NCBI GenBank assembly: GCA_003215535.1
Contig: QCKG01000008.1
Location: 1 to 64,000 of the forward strand
DNA from: Prochlorococcus sp. AG-409-L18
GTDB taxonomy: Bacteria; Cyanobacteriota; Cyanobacteriia; PCC-6307; Cyanobiaceae
Reading direction: 5' to 3'
Length of the DNA stretch: 64,000 bases
The notes beneath the pieces were generated by a model. It was not told the origin of the DNA. It did not search any database and saw only the letters and a program-made list of their open reading frames with translations. A program made the position numbers and the translations under genes. This document shows positions 9,875-18,198 of this stretch, one piece after another; positions within the stretch are counted from its first letter, which is position 1, and each line of letters starts with the position of its first letter.

Positions 9875-10012
9875 TTAATTCCCCTGCTTTGGAGTGAAAC
9901 GTAAGGTGATAAATAAAAGACCACCTGCACCAGCCAAAGCAGCAGCTATTAGACCCAAGTCAGTAGGGGTCGTATTGGACGCAAAGATCATTGCGGACAG
10001 GCCAACGTCCAT
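9875..10012 (-). CDS. 45-residue single-helix membrane protein
   Basis: ATG at 10012, preceded by TTGAGTAATC, opens a 45-codon frame that starts MDVGLSAMIFASNTTPTDLG. A hydrophobic helix IAAALAGAGGLLFITL follows, then a short basic tail RFTPKQGN. Length and layout resemble the low-molecular-weight thylakoid or NDH-1 subunits of cyanobacteria, but it does not match PsbM, PsbT, PsbZ, PetN, PetM or PsaM as I know them. It is divergent from the DUF883-like gene, with the A10G9 tract between. Confidence 0.55.
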   Translation of the reverse strand: MDVGLSAMIFASNTTPTDLGLIAAALAGAGGLLFITLRFTPKQGN

Positions 10013-10129
10013 GATTACTCAATAGAAAACCAATGACTTCTAGCACTAGAAGCATTTGTATAGCAATAAATGTAAGCAAAGGCGACGCTGAAGATGGACT
10101 TCCAGCCAAAGCCCTTAGCGCATAAGCAG

Positions 10130-10148
10130 AAAAAAAAAAGGGGGGGGG
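10130..10148. repeat. A10-G9 homopolymer block between divergent genes
   Basis: Ten A followed directly by nine G sit between the 45-residue gene and the DUF883-like gene, 50 bp before the latter's ATG. A nine-G run is exceptional in DNA this AT-rich and is a candidate slippage site. Confidence 0.9.
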
Positions 10149-10198
10149 TTCCCGTGTGGCAAAGGTGTCCCTAGGCTGGAGATAAAGGTCTGGATTCA

Positions 10199-10663
10199 AT
10201 GGAATCAGCGAATTCCGCATCCGGCGAACCGCAAGCAACGGTTGAAACGGCCCCGTCTTCTCAAGAAGAACTCACAGAACAATGGTTCAATGAGAGCTTT
10301 GAAAGCTTGCTACCGAAAATCCAGGAGCGTTGGCCAGACTTGGCAAGACAAACCCTGGAAGCTACACGTGGAAGCCTCGATGATGTAATTCGCGTTATTT
10401 CAAAACATACTGGTATCAACTCACTCGCAGTTCAGAAGCAGCTCGATGAATTACTGGACTCAGCTGGCGACAAAACCAGAAATTTTGCAGAAACTTTAGA
10501 GCCACTTGAAGAACAACTTGAAGAGCTTCTCGATGAGTTAAATAAAACTTTGAGGCCTCGTATTGAAAAGCCTGTTAGAGAAAAACCTTTGCTAGCGATT
10601 GGTATAGCTGCTGGAATAGGAGTATTACTTGGCATTCTGCTAGCAGGAGGCAGACGTTCCTAA
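10199..10663 (+). CDS. DUF883/ElaB-like tail-anchored protein
   Basis: A 154-residue protein with a long amphipathic helical region (about 30-125, rich in E, L and Q) and a C-terminal glycine-zipper helix LLAIGIAAGIGVLLGILLAG followed by GRRS. Tail-anchored ElaB/YqjD/DUF883-type proteins sit in the inner membrane and can bind ribosomes or respond to stress; that role is only by analogy. GGAGATAAAGG upstream serves as ribosome site. Its stop overlaps the next gene's start (TAATG), implying translational coupling. Confidence 0.7.
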   Translation: MESANSASGEPQATVETAPSSQEELTEQWFNESFESLLPKIQERWPDLARQTLEATRGSLDDVIRVISKHTGINSLAVQKQLDELLDSAGDKTRNFAETLEPLEEQLEELLDELNKTLRPRIEKPVREKPLLAIGIAAGIGVLLGILLAGGRRS

Positions 10664-11052
10664 TGAGCAGCGAAGCACAACGTCCTAAAGGTTTAGGAGC
10701 AGCAGCAAGAGTAACTGCCTTGGCAGGTTCAGTGATGGATCTACACGTGCGTATTGCTCTTCAAGAAATGGATCGCGAAAAACGCAGGCTGATTAGCGGA
10801 GGCATTTTTTTAGCAATGGGTGGTACTTTTATGTTGTTTGCCTTATTAGGAATTGAAGTTGCATTACTGCTCTGGATGCAAAGCAAATTAAATCTGAGCC
10901 TAGAACTATCCTTAATCTTGATATCTTTAGTTGATTTAGTTTTAGCTGGAATAAGCTTAAGAGTAGGAGGACGATTAGCTAAAGGTCCCTATTTACCAGA
11001 AACGCTTGAAGGCCTTTCAAAAACAACAAAAGCAGTGCTAGGTAAATCTTAA
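10663..11052 (+). CDS. phage-holin-like (holin-X/DUF1469) membrane protein
   Basis: A 129-residue protein. Its N-terminal half is helical (AARVTALAGSVMDLHVRIAL); two membrane helices follow (about 47-70 and 80-100: FLAMGGTFMLFALLGIEVAL, then LSLILISLVDLVLAGISLRV). This layout matches the holin-X/DUF1469 family, which is usually chromosomal and not lytic. The overlap with the upstream tail-anchored gene suggests a two-protein membrane unit. Confidence 0.7.
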   Translation: MSSEAQRPKGLGAAARVTALAGSVMDLHVRIALQEMDREKRRLISGGIFLAMGGTFMLFALLGIEVALLLWMQSKLNLSLELSLILISLVDLVLAGISLRVGGRLAKGPYLPETLEGLSKTTKAVLGKS

Positions 11053-11054
11053 AT

Positions 11055-12179
11055 TTAATTAATTTGATATTTCAACCAACGACAATCAAGTCCACCATTA
11101 CTTATCGGAATACGCTTAGTAGATTTCATTTTCAGTGATCTGGTTAGCTTTGGATTCCCGCTAAGTAACCACAATTCCCACCCTGAAGCATTTTTTTTTA
11201 AAAAACAACCCAGCTCTTCATAGAGATCTAATAAATCATCCTCTATGCCCAATCTCTTGCCATATGGAGGATTGCAAATAATAAGCCCAGGCCCATCAGG
11301 AATCACGAGGTCCCGGAAATGGCTATTTTTGATTTGAATGACATTTGTAAGTCCAGCAGATTCAACATTATATCTAGCATATGTAGAAATTTTCGAATCT
11401 TCCTCGCAACCAATAATAGGAGGTAATTTAATATCTTTTTTTTGTAATCTTCTCGCAAAATCTTGTTCCTTCTTCCATAAACCTAAATCGAAATCTGCCC
11501 ACCGGTCTAACAAAAATGAACGCTCCAAACCCGGAGCTAAGCCCATCGCCAAACTGGCTGCCTCAATGAGCAAAGTTCCTGAGCCACAAAAAGGATCTAT
11601 TAGGGATTTCGAAGGCTTCCAACCACTTAAGCGAAGCAATCCAAGAGCTACATTTTCTTTCAGAGGTGCCATACCCATTGCTGCTCTATGTCCGCGTCGA
11701 TGCAAGCTTGAACTTGATCCATCAAGACTTAAAACAGCTCTATCGCCATGTAGATGAAGATGCAAACAAATATCCGGTTGCTTCAAATTAATATCTGAGC
11801 GTGCTCCCCATCTCTGCCTTTGGAAATCGACCAAAGCATTTTTAACTTCTAAGGCTGTGAAATGACTATGCCTTAATCCAGAGTTAATGCCAGTGATATC
11901 AACCCTAAAAGTCATAGATGGATTCAACCAGGCATCCCAATCCAAGGCATCTTGTACTCCTGCATAAAGCGACTGTCGATCAAAACATTGAAATGAAGCC
12001 ATCTCTCTCAAAAGACGAAACGGCAATCTGGCCTGAAGATGAAATCGGTAAAAACCACCCATATCAGTTTCAAACAAGACCGTTCTTCTCTTAGGCAAAG
12101 CGCTTATCGCACCAAGTTCCTTTAGCTCCTTGGCTCCCTCTTCTTCAAGGCCCTGAGGAACTACCGCAACACCTTTCAT
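11055..12179 (-). CDS. RlmL-type rRNA guanine-N2 methyltransferase
   Basis: A 374-residue S-adenosylmethionine methyltransferase. The N-terminus MKGVAVVPQGLEEEGAKEL and residues to about 160 form a THUMP-containing RNA-binding region. Then come SAM motif DPFCGSGTLLIEA (about 192-204) and catalytic NPPYGKR (about 302). This is the layout of the N-terminal half of E. coli RlmL, which makes m2G2445 in 23S rRNA; the site modified here is inferred. The gene ends only 2 bp from the converging holin-like gene, and its start faces the tmRNA gene. Confidence 0.85.
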   Translation of the reverse strand: MKGVAVVPQGLEEEGAKELKELGAISALPKRRTVLFETDMGGFYRFHLQARLPFRLLREMASFQCFDRQSLYAGVQDALDWDAWLNPSMTFRVDITGINSGLRHSHFTALEVKNALVDFQRQRWGARSDINLKQPDICLHLHLHGDRAVLSLDGSSSSLHRRGHRAAMGMAPLKENVALGLLRLSGWKPSKSLIDPFCGSGTLLIEAASLAMGLAPGLERSFLLDRWADFDLGLWKKEQDFARRLQKKDIKLPPIIGCEEDSKISTYARYNVESAGLTNVIQIKNSHFRDLVIPDGPGLIICNPPYGKRLGIEDDLLDLYEELGCFLKKNASGWELWLLSGNPKLTRSLKMKSTKRIPISNGGLDCRWLKYQIN

Positions 12180-12293
12180 GCGATTGATTGCCTCCTCCTA
12201 TGCAAAAGAGTCATTACTTTGAATGTCCTAAGAATTTTCCTACCAAGCATCAGCAGTACTGTAAAAATAGCAATGTCTATTTTCAAATGGACT

Positions 12294-12557
12294 AGGTGAT
12301 CCACACCAATGTCACGGACAGCGGTTCGATTCCGCTCAGCTCCATTGAATTCCCAAACAACCTTGGGGCTGCAATGGTTTCGACGAGGCATCAGGCGGGT
12401 GACTGAAGCCTGCTCGGTCAGAGCACATACGTAACAGCGAACAACATCGTTCGTTTCTCCCGTCAGACAGCCCCTGTTGCTGCCTGAACCTTTTAAAGGA
12501 GATGGGGTCAAGTCAGCCTTATCACCCAAATGACTCATGGGGACTGGAAGGTCCCCT
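12294..12557 (+). ncRNA. ssrA: tmRNA, circularly permuted (two-piece), intact copy
   Basis: The T-arm and 3' acceptor strand (GGACAGCGGTTCGATTCC, then CAGCTCCA ending at 12344) come before the 5' acceptor strand GGGGCTGCAATGG (from 12365), the hallmark of the permuted tmRNA of marine picocyanobacteria. The tag frame (12437-12487) encodes ANNIVRFSRQTAPVAA and a stop. A hairpin GGGGAC/GTCCCC with a T-run closes the 3' side (12539-12559). The product would be processed into an acceptor piece and a coding piece that rescue stalled ribosomes. A degraded copy lies at 15527-15782. Confidence 0.93.
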
Positions 12558-12675
12558 TTCACCTAGTAAAGAATTTATTTTTAATTGTTTTAAAAAGCCT
12601 AGTAGGCAATAATAAAATAAAATCCAAAGAAAGCTGTATTAACAGGTAATATGAACTGCAAGAATATTTTATCCA

Positions 12676-13245
12676 ATGACAGAGAGTCTTGAGAAGAAAA
12701 TGAATGCTGACTTTGAAAATATAGCTGAAAAATACAAGACTGCTATTAATTCAAAAGAGTATAGATTCTTATGTGATTTAATAAAATCATCTAAGAAGAT
12801 TTACATAGTTGGGAACGGAGGTTTGCATTTTGTTGGTGCTCATATGGCGACAGACATGACAAGACTTGTACCAGGTCTTGTCGTGAAATCATTTGATAGC
12901 TTTGGTTTTATTACTTCAACCGCTAATGATTATGGGTGGGATAATACATTTGTGAGGTGGCTTGAAACAACATCTATTCTTGACGATCCCAAAACTACAA
13001 TGATATATGGAATGAGCTGTTCTGGAAAATCCACAAATGTAATTAAAGCCTTACAATTTGCACATGAGAAGTTAGGATTTAGAACATTTTTACTTAGCGG
13101 CAGGAAATCAATTAATAAACCTATTTACACTCATGAATTAACACTAAATGCTGAATATTATCATACCGTTGAGACCATAGGGCTTATGCTGTTTTATGAT
13201 ATAGTTCACAAATTAGGGCACGCCTGCCCAAGCATAAATCGATAA
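12676..13245 (+). CDS. SIS-domain sugar-phosphate isomerase, GmhA-like
   Basis: A 189-residue phosphosugar-binding protein. IYIVGNGGLHFVGAHMATD (about 43-61) matches the GNGGSA-type loop of GmhA/DiaA proteins, and GMSCSGKSTNVIKAL (about 111-125) matches the SGxSxNV phosphate-binding segment. GmhA isomerises sedoheptulose-7-phosphate for heptose synthesis; the substrate here could be another ketose phosphate. A later ATG at 12700, preceded by GAGAAG, is a plausible start. It leads a four-gene surface-sugar cassette immediately after ssrA. Confidence 0.75.
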   Translation: MTESLEKKMNADFENIAEKYKTAINSKEYRFLCDLIKSSKKIYIVGNGGLHFVGAHMATDMTRLVPGLVVKSFDSFGFITSTANDYGWDNTFVRWLETTSILDDPKTTMIYGMSCSGKSTNVIKALQFAHEKLGFRTFLLSGRKSINKPIYTHELTLNAEYYHTVETIGLMLFYDIVHKLGHACPSINR

Positions 13246-13282
13246 TCACGCTCATTGATATTATTTATACCTTTATAATTTA

Positions 13283-13987
13283 ATGAGCTATTCTAAGAAA
13301 CTAGTTATTTTATATGACCTAGATGGAACCTTGATCGATTCAAGCGAAGGCATCTTTGAAAGCTATTGTAAGGCCTTAAAGCAGGTAGGTTTTAAAAATA
13401 CAAATGATATCAGTAAAGAAGAATTTAAAACATTCATAGGACCTCCAATGAATGTAATGATAAAAGGGCTTCAGCCTAATCAAAGTGTGAGAAGTTATGC
13501 ATTAGCAGTAAAGCAATTCAACGACATATACAATAATACAGGCTGGAAAAAATTTACATTGATTCCAGGCAGCAAAAAAATTCTAAATCATTATAGAGAT
13601 TTGGGTGTAGAGCAGATTTTAGTGACCAACAAGAAAACTAATACAGCCAAAAAAATTCTAAATGAAGTGAGTATTTCGAAATATTTTTCCTTAATAGCAG
13701 GTAGAGATTATTATAAGGTGGAGAAAGAGAGCAAGGAATATACCTTACATAAATTGATCAGTCAAAAAAGATTTTCTGGTCTAGATAAGTATTACATAGG
13801 GGATACCTTGGAAGACGCTGTAATCTCTCACAGACTTGAATTAAATTGTTTATTGACACTAGGAGCTTTTAATCATTCATTTGAAAAGCTTATAACAACT
13901 ACTCAAGTGAATGAATTAAATTGCTTATGTTTCAATAAACTAGAAGAAATAGCTGTTTATCTTAATCGAAGATATGGCTTAAAATGA
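13283..13987 (+). CDS. HAD-family phosphatase, phosphoglycolate phosphatase-like
   Basis: A 234-residue haloacid dehalogenase-type hydrolase. Motif I YDLDGTLID (nucleophile Asp12, acid Asp14), motif II ILVTNKK, motif III lysine near KVEKESKEY, and motif IV YIGDTLEDAV are all present in order with a helical cap between I and II. In this cassette it probably removes a phosphate from a sugar intermediate, as GmhB or nonulosonate phosphatases do; that is inferred from neighbours. It lies 37 bp after the SIS gene. Confidence 0.8.
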   Translation: MSYSKKLVILYDLDGTLIDSSEGIFESYCKALKQVGFKNTNDISKEEFKTFIGPPMNVMIKGLQPNQSVRSYALAVKQFNDIYNNTGWKKFTLIPGSKKILNHYRDLGVEQILVTNKKTNTAKKILNEVSISKYFSLIAGRDYYKVEKESKEYTLHKLISQKRFSGLDKYYIGDTLEDAVISHRLELNCLLTLGAFNHSFEKLITTTQVNELNCLCFNKLEEIAVYLNRRYGLK

Positions 13988-14044
13988 AGATCACATATCT
14001 ATCAGTTAATTAGGCCTTGACAATGAGACTGAAAAACTAATAAA

Positions 14045-14818
14045 GTGAATTTTTCGAGCTTAAAAGTTTGTCTTTTGAAAAGGAAATATATACATCTACA
14101 CTTACCTTGCGCTGATACAAAGATAAATTTTTAGGCAAAGACTCTTATTGTTATTATATCTGGACCGTCTGCTATATTTTATAAGGATATTTTATCATCG
14201 TCAACTTTAGATTCTCCAATTATTGTATCCAGAAAATAGGCATATAATCTAATTGACATCAAAAGTGATATTCACTTCTTTAATTCATTAAACTGCTTCA
14301 AGTATTATCGAGACATGCCGAGGCAATTCAATGAATATGACTTAAGGTTCGAAGTAAAGAAAAACGAAAAGAATCCCTGGCTTGATTGCTTAGTGCTGAA
14401 TAACGATATTAATAAATATACCTTTGATAATTCAGAAGTTAATCGCCCTTGGGGGCCAGGAATAATGTTAGAGTCAGTTTTCTATTTTTTAGAATATGTT
14501 GGGGTGAGAAGTATTACGACAATAGGCTTTGATGTTGCCTCTAGCACTGGAGATTATAAACATTACTATAATCATGATAAGAAGAAAAAGGTTCCAAAGA
14601 TGTTAGACATTTCAACCTATAATTATCTTCGGCATATCTCACAGCTTGATTATAATCCAGGTCATGGTCCATTTAATGTCAAAGGTTTTGATGAGGTTGA
14701 TAGAATCAAAGCGTTTTTGTCCTACATGAATCAATGGTTACTATCGAAAGGGGTAAGACTTGGGATTTATACAAATTCCTCCTTCCTTAGCGAATACAAT
14801 TTTGTAAAAAATTTCTAG
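14045..14818 (+). pseudogene. glycosyltransferase-like gene with two in-frame TAG stops
   Basis: One reading frame runs from GTG at 14045 to 14818 with only two interruptions, TAG at 14132-14134 and TAG at 14237-14239, and no frameshift. After the first stop comes KTLIVIISGPSAI, like the nucleotide-binding start of DUF115 or GT42-type transferases. The C-terminal part (NRPWGPGIMLESVFYFLEYV, SITTIGFD) is intact from ATG 14315. Beside a CMP-sugar synthetase-like gene, a role in transferring the activated acid sugar is plausible. It ends 1 bp before that gene. Identification of family is tentative. Confidence 0.65.
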
Positions 14819-14819
14819 T

Positions 14820-15518
14820 ATGACTTCAAAAAAGATTGCTGTTGAAATTCCAGTTAAAGGTACACCAAGTCTCAGAGTACCTGGAAAAAACACAAGAAAT
14901 TTAAATGATAAGCCTTTATTTGGCTGGTTACTAACTAGCTTATCAAAAATTGAATGCAATTCCAAAATTGATTTCTTTATTGATTCAGAGTCTGATTATA
15001 TACATGATTATATTGAATTATGGGCAACAAAAAACTTACCCAAACTTAATTTAAAGCATTTCAAACGCCCAGCAGTACTCGCAGGCGATGATGCCAATGG
15101 TAATCATTTACTGATGGAATTCATTAAGCATAATAATGACTATGATATATACATGCAATCTCATATAACCTGCCCATTTGTTAAGACTGAAACTTTTGAA
15201 AGATTAATCAGCATAATTATAAAAGGAGAATCCAACTCGGCATATACGGCAGTGGATTTTATAGGTTGGATACGGAAGAACAATTTGCCAATTAATTATG
15301 ATTGTCATTCGCCTGAGGGATTAAAACGAAGCCAAGATTCAAAGCTAATACAAGAAACAACATCTACTTATATATTCAGTAAAGAATTCTTCAATTTGAA
15401 TAATACAAGGACAAACGAAACATCTACACCTGTTTTCTGCACAGAACTTGAATCATTGGACATCGATACTGAATTTGACTTCTCTTTAGCAGAAATTCTT
15501 TCCTCGACAATCAATTAA
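14820..15518 (+). CDS. acylneuraminate cytidylyltransferase-like protein
   Basis: A 232-residue nucleotidyltransferase of the NeuA/KdsB group. The N-terminus IPVKGTPSLRVPGKNTRNL is a variant of the family's IPARxGSKxLPxKN CTP-binding signature. The middle carries YMQSHITCPFVKTETF and the C-terminus LESLDIDTEFDFSLAE, which matches the metal-binding DIDTxxD segment. It should activate an acidic sugar (a nonulosonic acid or related ulosonate) as a CMP-sugar for surface glycans. It follows the transferase-like pseudogene with no gap and ends 8 bp before the broken tmRNA copy. Confidence 0.8.
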   Translation: MTSKKIAVEIPVKGTPSLRVPGKNTRNLNDKPLFGWLLTSLSKIECNSKIDFFIDSESDYIHDYIELWATKNLPKLNLKHFKRPAVLAGDDANGNHLLMEFIKHNNDYDIYMQSHITCPFVKTETFERLISIIIKGESNSAYTAVDFIGWIRKNNLPINYDCHSPEGLKRSQDSKLIQETTSTYIFSKEFFNLNNTRTNETSTPVFCTELESLDIDTEFDFSLAEILSSTIN

Positions 15519-15526
15519 TTGGTCTT

Positions 15527-15782
15527 CACCAATGTCACGGACAGTGGTTCGATTCCGCTCAGCTCCATTCAATTTGCAAACACCCTTGGGACTGCAATGG
15601 TTGCAACGAGGCATCAGGCGGGTGACTGAAGCCTGCTCGGTCAGGCACATACGAACAGTAACCAACATCGTTCGTTTGTTTCTCCCATGAGACAGCCCCC
15701 TGTTACTGCCTGAACCTTTTAAAGGAGATGGGTTCAAGTCAGCCTTATCACCCAAAGGACTCATGCGGACTGGAAGGTCCTC
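15527..15782 (+). pseudogene. ssrA: degenerate second copy of permuted tmRNA
   Basis: Aligns end to end with 12304-12556. The acceptor piece is nearly unchanged, but the coding piece begins GGGACTGCAATGGTTGCAACG-like instead of the invariant GGTTTCGACG form. The tag frame is broken by a 4-base insertion (CGTTTGTTTCTCCC), giving an early stop, and several other small indels are present. It is a decayed duplicate; the copy at 12294 remains functional. Confidence 0.88.
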
Positions 15783-15787
15783 TCTTC

Positions 15788-15827
15788 GAAAACCCTTAGT
15801 TGAGTCTTTAGATCACTCAACTAAAGC
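15788..15827 (-). terminator. hupE intrinsic terminator
   Basis: A 10-bp stem TTAGTTGAGT/ACTCAACTAA (15796-15805 with 15815-15824) overlaps the hupE stop codon. In the hupE direction it is followed by GGGTTTTCG. Confidence 0.65.
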
Positions 15828-16445
15828 AACCCAAGAAAATCCTAAACCTATTCCAATCCAAATTCCAGCAGTCAAGATTCGACCATTGGCTCCTAACCAG
15901 TCCATGATTCTCTTAGATACCGTTGTAACTAACAGAAGTAAAACTCCTTGCGCAAAAAGTAGTCCCAAGAAATAACCTAATAACGGTGAAGGCTCAGCAC
16001 CTACAATTGTGCTTCCAAGTAAGTAACCGTGCAAACTAAACATAGGCAAAAGCAATTTTGAGCTGAAAAGATTTAGAACAATTAAGCCTTCTATTGCTAA
16101 AGATAAAGAGACAAGCACTTCCGCCCAGGAAGCTAGTGCATCAGGTAAAGGCTGCAACTGTACTAATACACTTCCTGCTAAGCCAACCGCCAAAAGAGGG
16201 AACACCCATTGCTTCGTTTTTTTGATCCCAACAAAGACAATACCTAACATAAAAAGTAAATGGTCAGGTCCAAGCAATGGATGCCCAACACCACTAAGGA
16301 GAGCTTGCCAAGCTGAAAGCTCAGAACTAACGCCCATTCCAAAGGGATGATGAGCTAAACCGGGTTCTACTAAAAAAGTCAGCAAAAAAAATGCTGAGAC
16401 TAAAGCTGCAATAGCTTGCTTTCGCCCGAAAAAGGGAAGCATCAT
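15813..16445 (-). CDS. hupE: HupE/UreJ family metal transporter
   Basis: About 210 residues with an N-terminal signal or first helix (LVSAFFLLTFLVEPGLAHH), then the family motif HPLLGPDHLLFMLGI and five or so further hydrophobic helices. HupE/UreJ proteins are nickel or cobalt permeases. The start at 16445 has GAGG 9 bases upstream; a longer frame reaches 16502 but runs into the riboswitch. The cobalamin riboswitch just upstream points to cobalt import for B12 synthesis, repressed when B12 is abundant. Confidence 0.88.
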   Translation of the reverse strand: MMLPFFGRKQAIAALVSAFFLLTFLVEPGLAHHPFGMGVSSELSAWQALLSGVGHPLLGPDHLLFMLGIVFVGIKKTKQWVFPLLAVGLAGSVLVQLQPLPDALASWAEVLVSLSLAIEGLIVLNLFSSKLLLPMFSLHGYLLGSTIVGAEPSPLLGYFLGLLFAQGVLLLLVTTVSKRIMDWLGANGRILTAGIWIGIGLGFSWVALVE

Positions 16446-16464
16446 CGATCGATCCTCGTCGAAT

Positions 16465-16600
16465 TGTGGAATAAGGCGGGCGTTCTGACTGATATCGATC
16501 AAGTCGATACTTCACAGCTGCGGGACAGCAGCGGATTTTCACCGCTTTTCCCCGTTACCTCCAATAGCTGTTCACCATTGGAACCTATTGCTTTCATAGC
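16465..16600 (-). promoter_or_regulatory. cobalamin riboswitch upstream of hupE
   Basis: Read on the minus strand: GGGGAAAAGCGGTGAAAATC, then CGCTGCTGTCCCGCAGCTGTGAAG, a variable arm, and a B12-box-like AGTCAGAACGCCCGCC. These match, in order, the conserved elements of AdoCbl riboswitches. The box ends about 25 bp before the hupE ATG, so control of translation initiation or early termination is likely. Confidence 0.88.
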
Positions 16601-17161
16601 ACATTAATAGGTCTTCTTATCCTGCCGTGACCAGAGGGTTTTAAAATGGATGATACTTAACAAAATTGATCAATATCTGACAGCTCATTCACCTTGAAGA
16701 ATGATAGATGTAAAAATTTCTTAAACCCTAAACTATCAAACTAAGAACAGTAAATATCATTGATTTTTGCTCAAGAGAAGTATATTAAATAAAGAAATTA
16801 AGTCAGGGGAAAAATCAAATTATAGTTTACTTAATAGTGCACCTACTTATAAGAATTTTAAATATAGCAAATCTATCGTGTGATTGAAAACCTATAAATT
16901 ATTAAACAAAAAATATGCTTGTTATTCGAGATATGAGAAATTATTTAAATCTGACGATAGCAAAATATTAATCATAAAGAAATAATGAAGGGCAAAAGGT
17001 TACTGATGAGAATCTCAGCCTTCATAAAATATTTCCAAAAAAGTTAATAGGTCTTAATAATTAACCTAACCACGAAGTTAAAAGGGTTTATTATATAAAA
17101 ATATTTTGCATGAGATTTCAAAAGAAATCCTTATATAAAGAGAAGTAAGAACTGATAGATT
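16601..17161. other. AT-rich non-coding stretch
   Basis: No convincing reading frame, RNA gene or long repeat seen. The part next to 16600 should hold the hupE promoter. Confidence 0.5.
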
Positions 17162-17190
17162 AAAAAACTCTATCTATGGAAATAGAGTCT
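17162..17190 (-). terminator. intrinsic terminator of the 17.2-kb gene
   Basis: On the minus strand, GACTCTAT and ATAGAGT form a stem with an 8-base loop, followed directly by six T. It lies 17 bp after the stop of the gene at 17207-17515. Confidence 0.8.
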
Positions 17191-17206
17191 TAAACTATCT
17201 TCTTTA

Positions 17207-17515
17207 TTAATCACTCAGCAAATAACCATTCCTAAGCAACTCATCAAAGACCTTTGCTCCTCTTGCTTTCATTCCAATCTCGACTGGAATTATCTCATCT
17301 AATATAGAAGCGAAGCAAGTAATCCAAGCACTCCCTTTACAGACATGTGCAGAATGACAAATATGATCTGGGGCTACTTCCACGCAACCCTGGGTGCGAG
17401 ACACTTTGATGCTTGCAATTTGACTATCAAGCTCTAGATCCAATAATCTTGCTTCTCCCTCGGTAATGAAGGTGCCAGCAGCATGACACTCAAGCAGCAT
17501 TTGATAATTCATCAT
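17207..17515 (-). CDS. hypothetical protein, about 102 residues
   Basis: The frame opens at ATG 17515 (MMNYQMLLECHAAG). It encodes a soluble, mixed alpha/beta protein with five cysteines (CHAAGTF, GCVEV, HICHSAHVCKG). No family is recognised. A proper intrinsic terminator just downstream supports a real transcript. A GTG eight codons earlier is less likely to be the start. Confidence 0.5.
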   Translation of the reverse strand: MMNYQMLLECHAAGTFITEGEARLLDLELDSQIASIKVSRTQGCVEVAPDHICHSAHVCKGSAWITCFASILDEIIPVEIGMKARGAKVFDELLRNGYLLSD

Positions 17516-18198
17516 TAACAGCTTCAGCAAGAAGAACACTCCTGAGAGCTACTGAAGAATTTAAAGCAATCTGGTTTTCCACGCTAACAAACCATTAAAG
17601 CAAAAGGCAAATTCTCAAAAGTATCTATCTATATCTGATGAGATTGGCAAGCCAACCTCAAAATGCTGATGAAAGATTAAGAGAGAGCTCCAAATCGAGT
17701 TGCTCGTCTGGGAATTGGCTTACCAGCTGGACTAAATAGATTCTATGAAGCCAAGAGCATGGATGAAATTCTTTAAATCATTGGCTGGTACCGTATCCTA
17801 AGACGCTTAATGCTCCTGTCACCAGGTTAAGGGTACAACTATAAAGGTGGGGAGTAAGATGTCAGCATAAATTAGCTTTTGATTATCCATTTTGAGCTAG
17901 ATTTATAGCTTGATTTCAATTATCCGACGGTCTTTTAGACTCTTTAAACAATTTAAAAATACAAAAGAGGCGTCAAGTAATTCTCAAAACCCTTTTAAAG
18001 ACAAGGTTTAAAGCCCATAAATACTTAGATGAGTATTGGTATTGATATAAATCAAGAACTTTATATAAGTGCGATATTTCCTGATATTTTCGATTTTCAT
18101 ACAGACTTCTCCGTCAACACCATACAGATGATGCTAGGACACAATGACAATCGAATACTTAATGGCAAATTTACATAGAGAAAAGATATGATCAATTT
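17516..18198. other. sparse non-coding stretch
   Basis: Only frames shorter than about 25 codons and no recognisable RNA. Fragments look like decayed coding DNA but cannot be assigned. Confidence 0.4.

Larger units (their letters stand above)
12557..15526. mobile_element. genomic island bounded by two ssrA copies
   Basis: About 3 kb of AT-rich DNA holding surface-sugar genes lies between direct repeats of the whole permuted tmRNA gene (12304-12556 and 15527-15782, nearly identical over about 250 bp). tmRNA genes are established attachment sites for integrative elements. No integrase is present, and the repeat is far longer than a usual att core, so either insertion of an element carrying its own ssrA or recombination between strains would fit. 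Confidence 0.7.

Noticed and set aside
9960-10238. 92-codon minus-strand frame with a hydrophobic stretch
   Set aside because: It crosses the A10G9 tract as PPPFFF, overlaps the better-supported 45-residue gene and has no convincing start.
12176-12562. Open frame of 128 codons antisense to the tmRNA gene
   Set aside because: It is a shadow of a structured RNA; the same shadow occurs over the broken copy at 15.5-15.8 kb.
16327-16542. Frames overlapping the hupE leader
   Set aside because: They run through the cobalamin riboswitch, which explains this sequence better.
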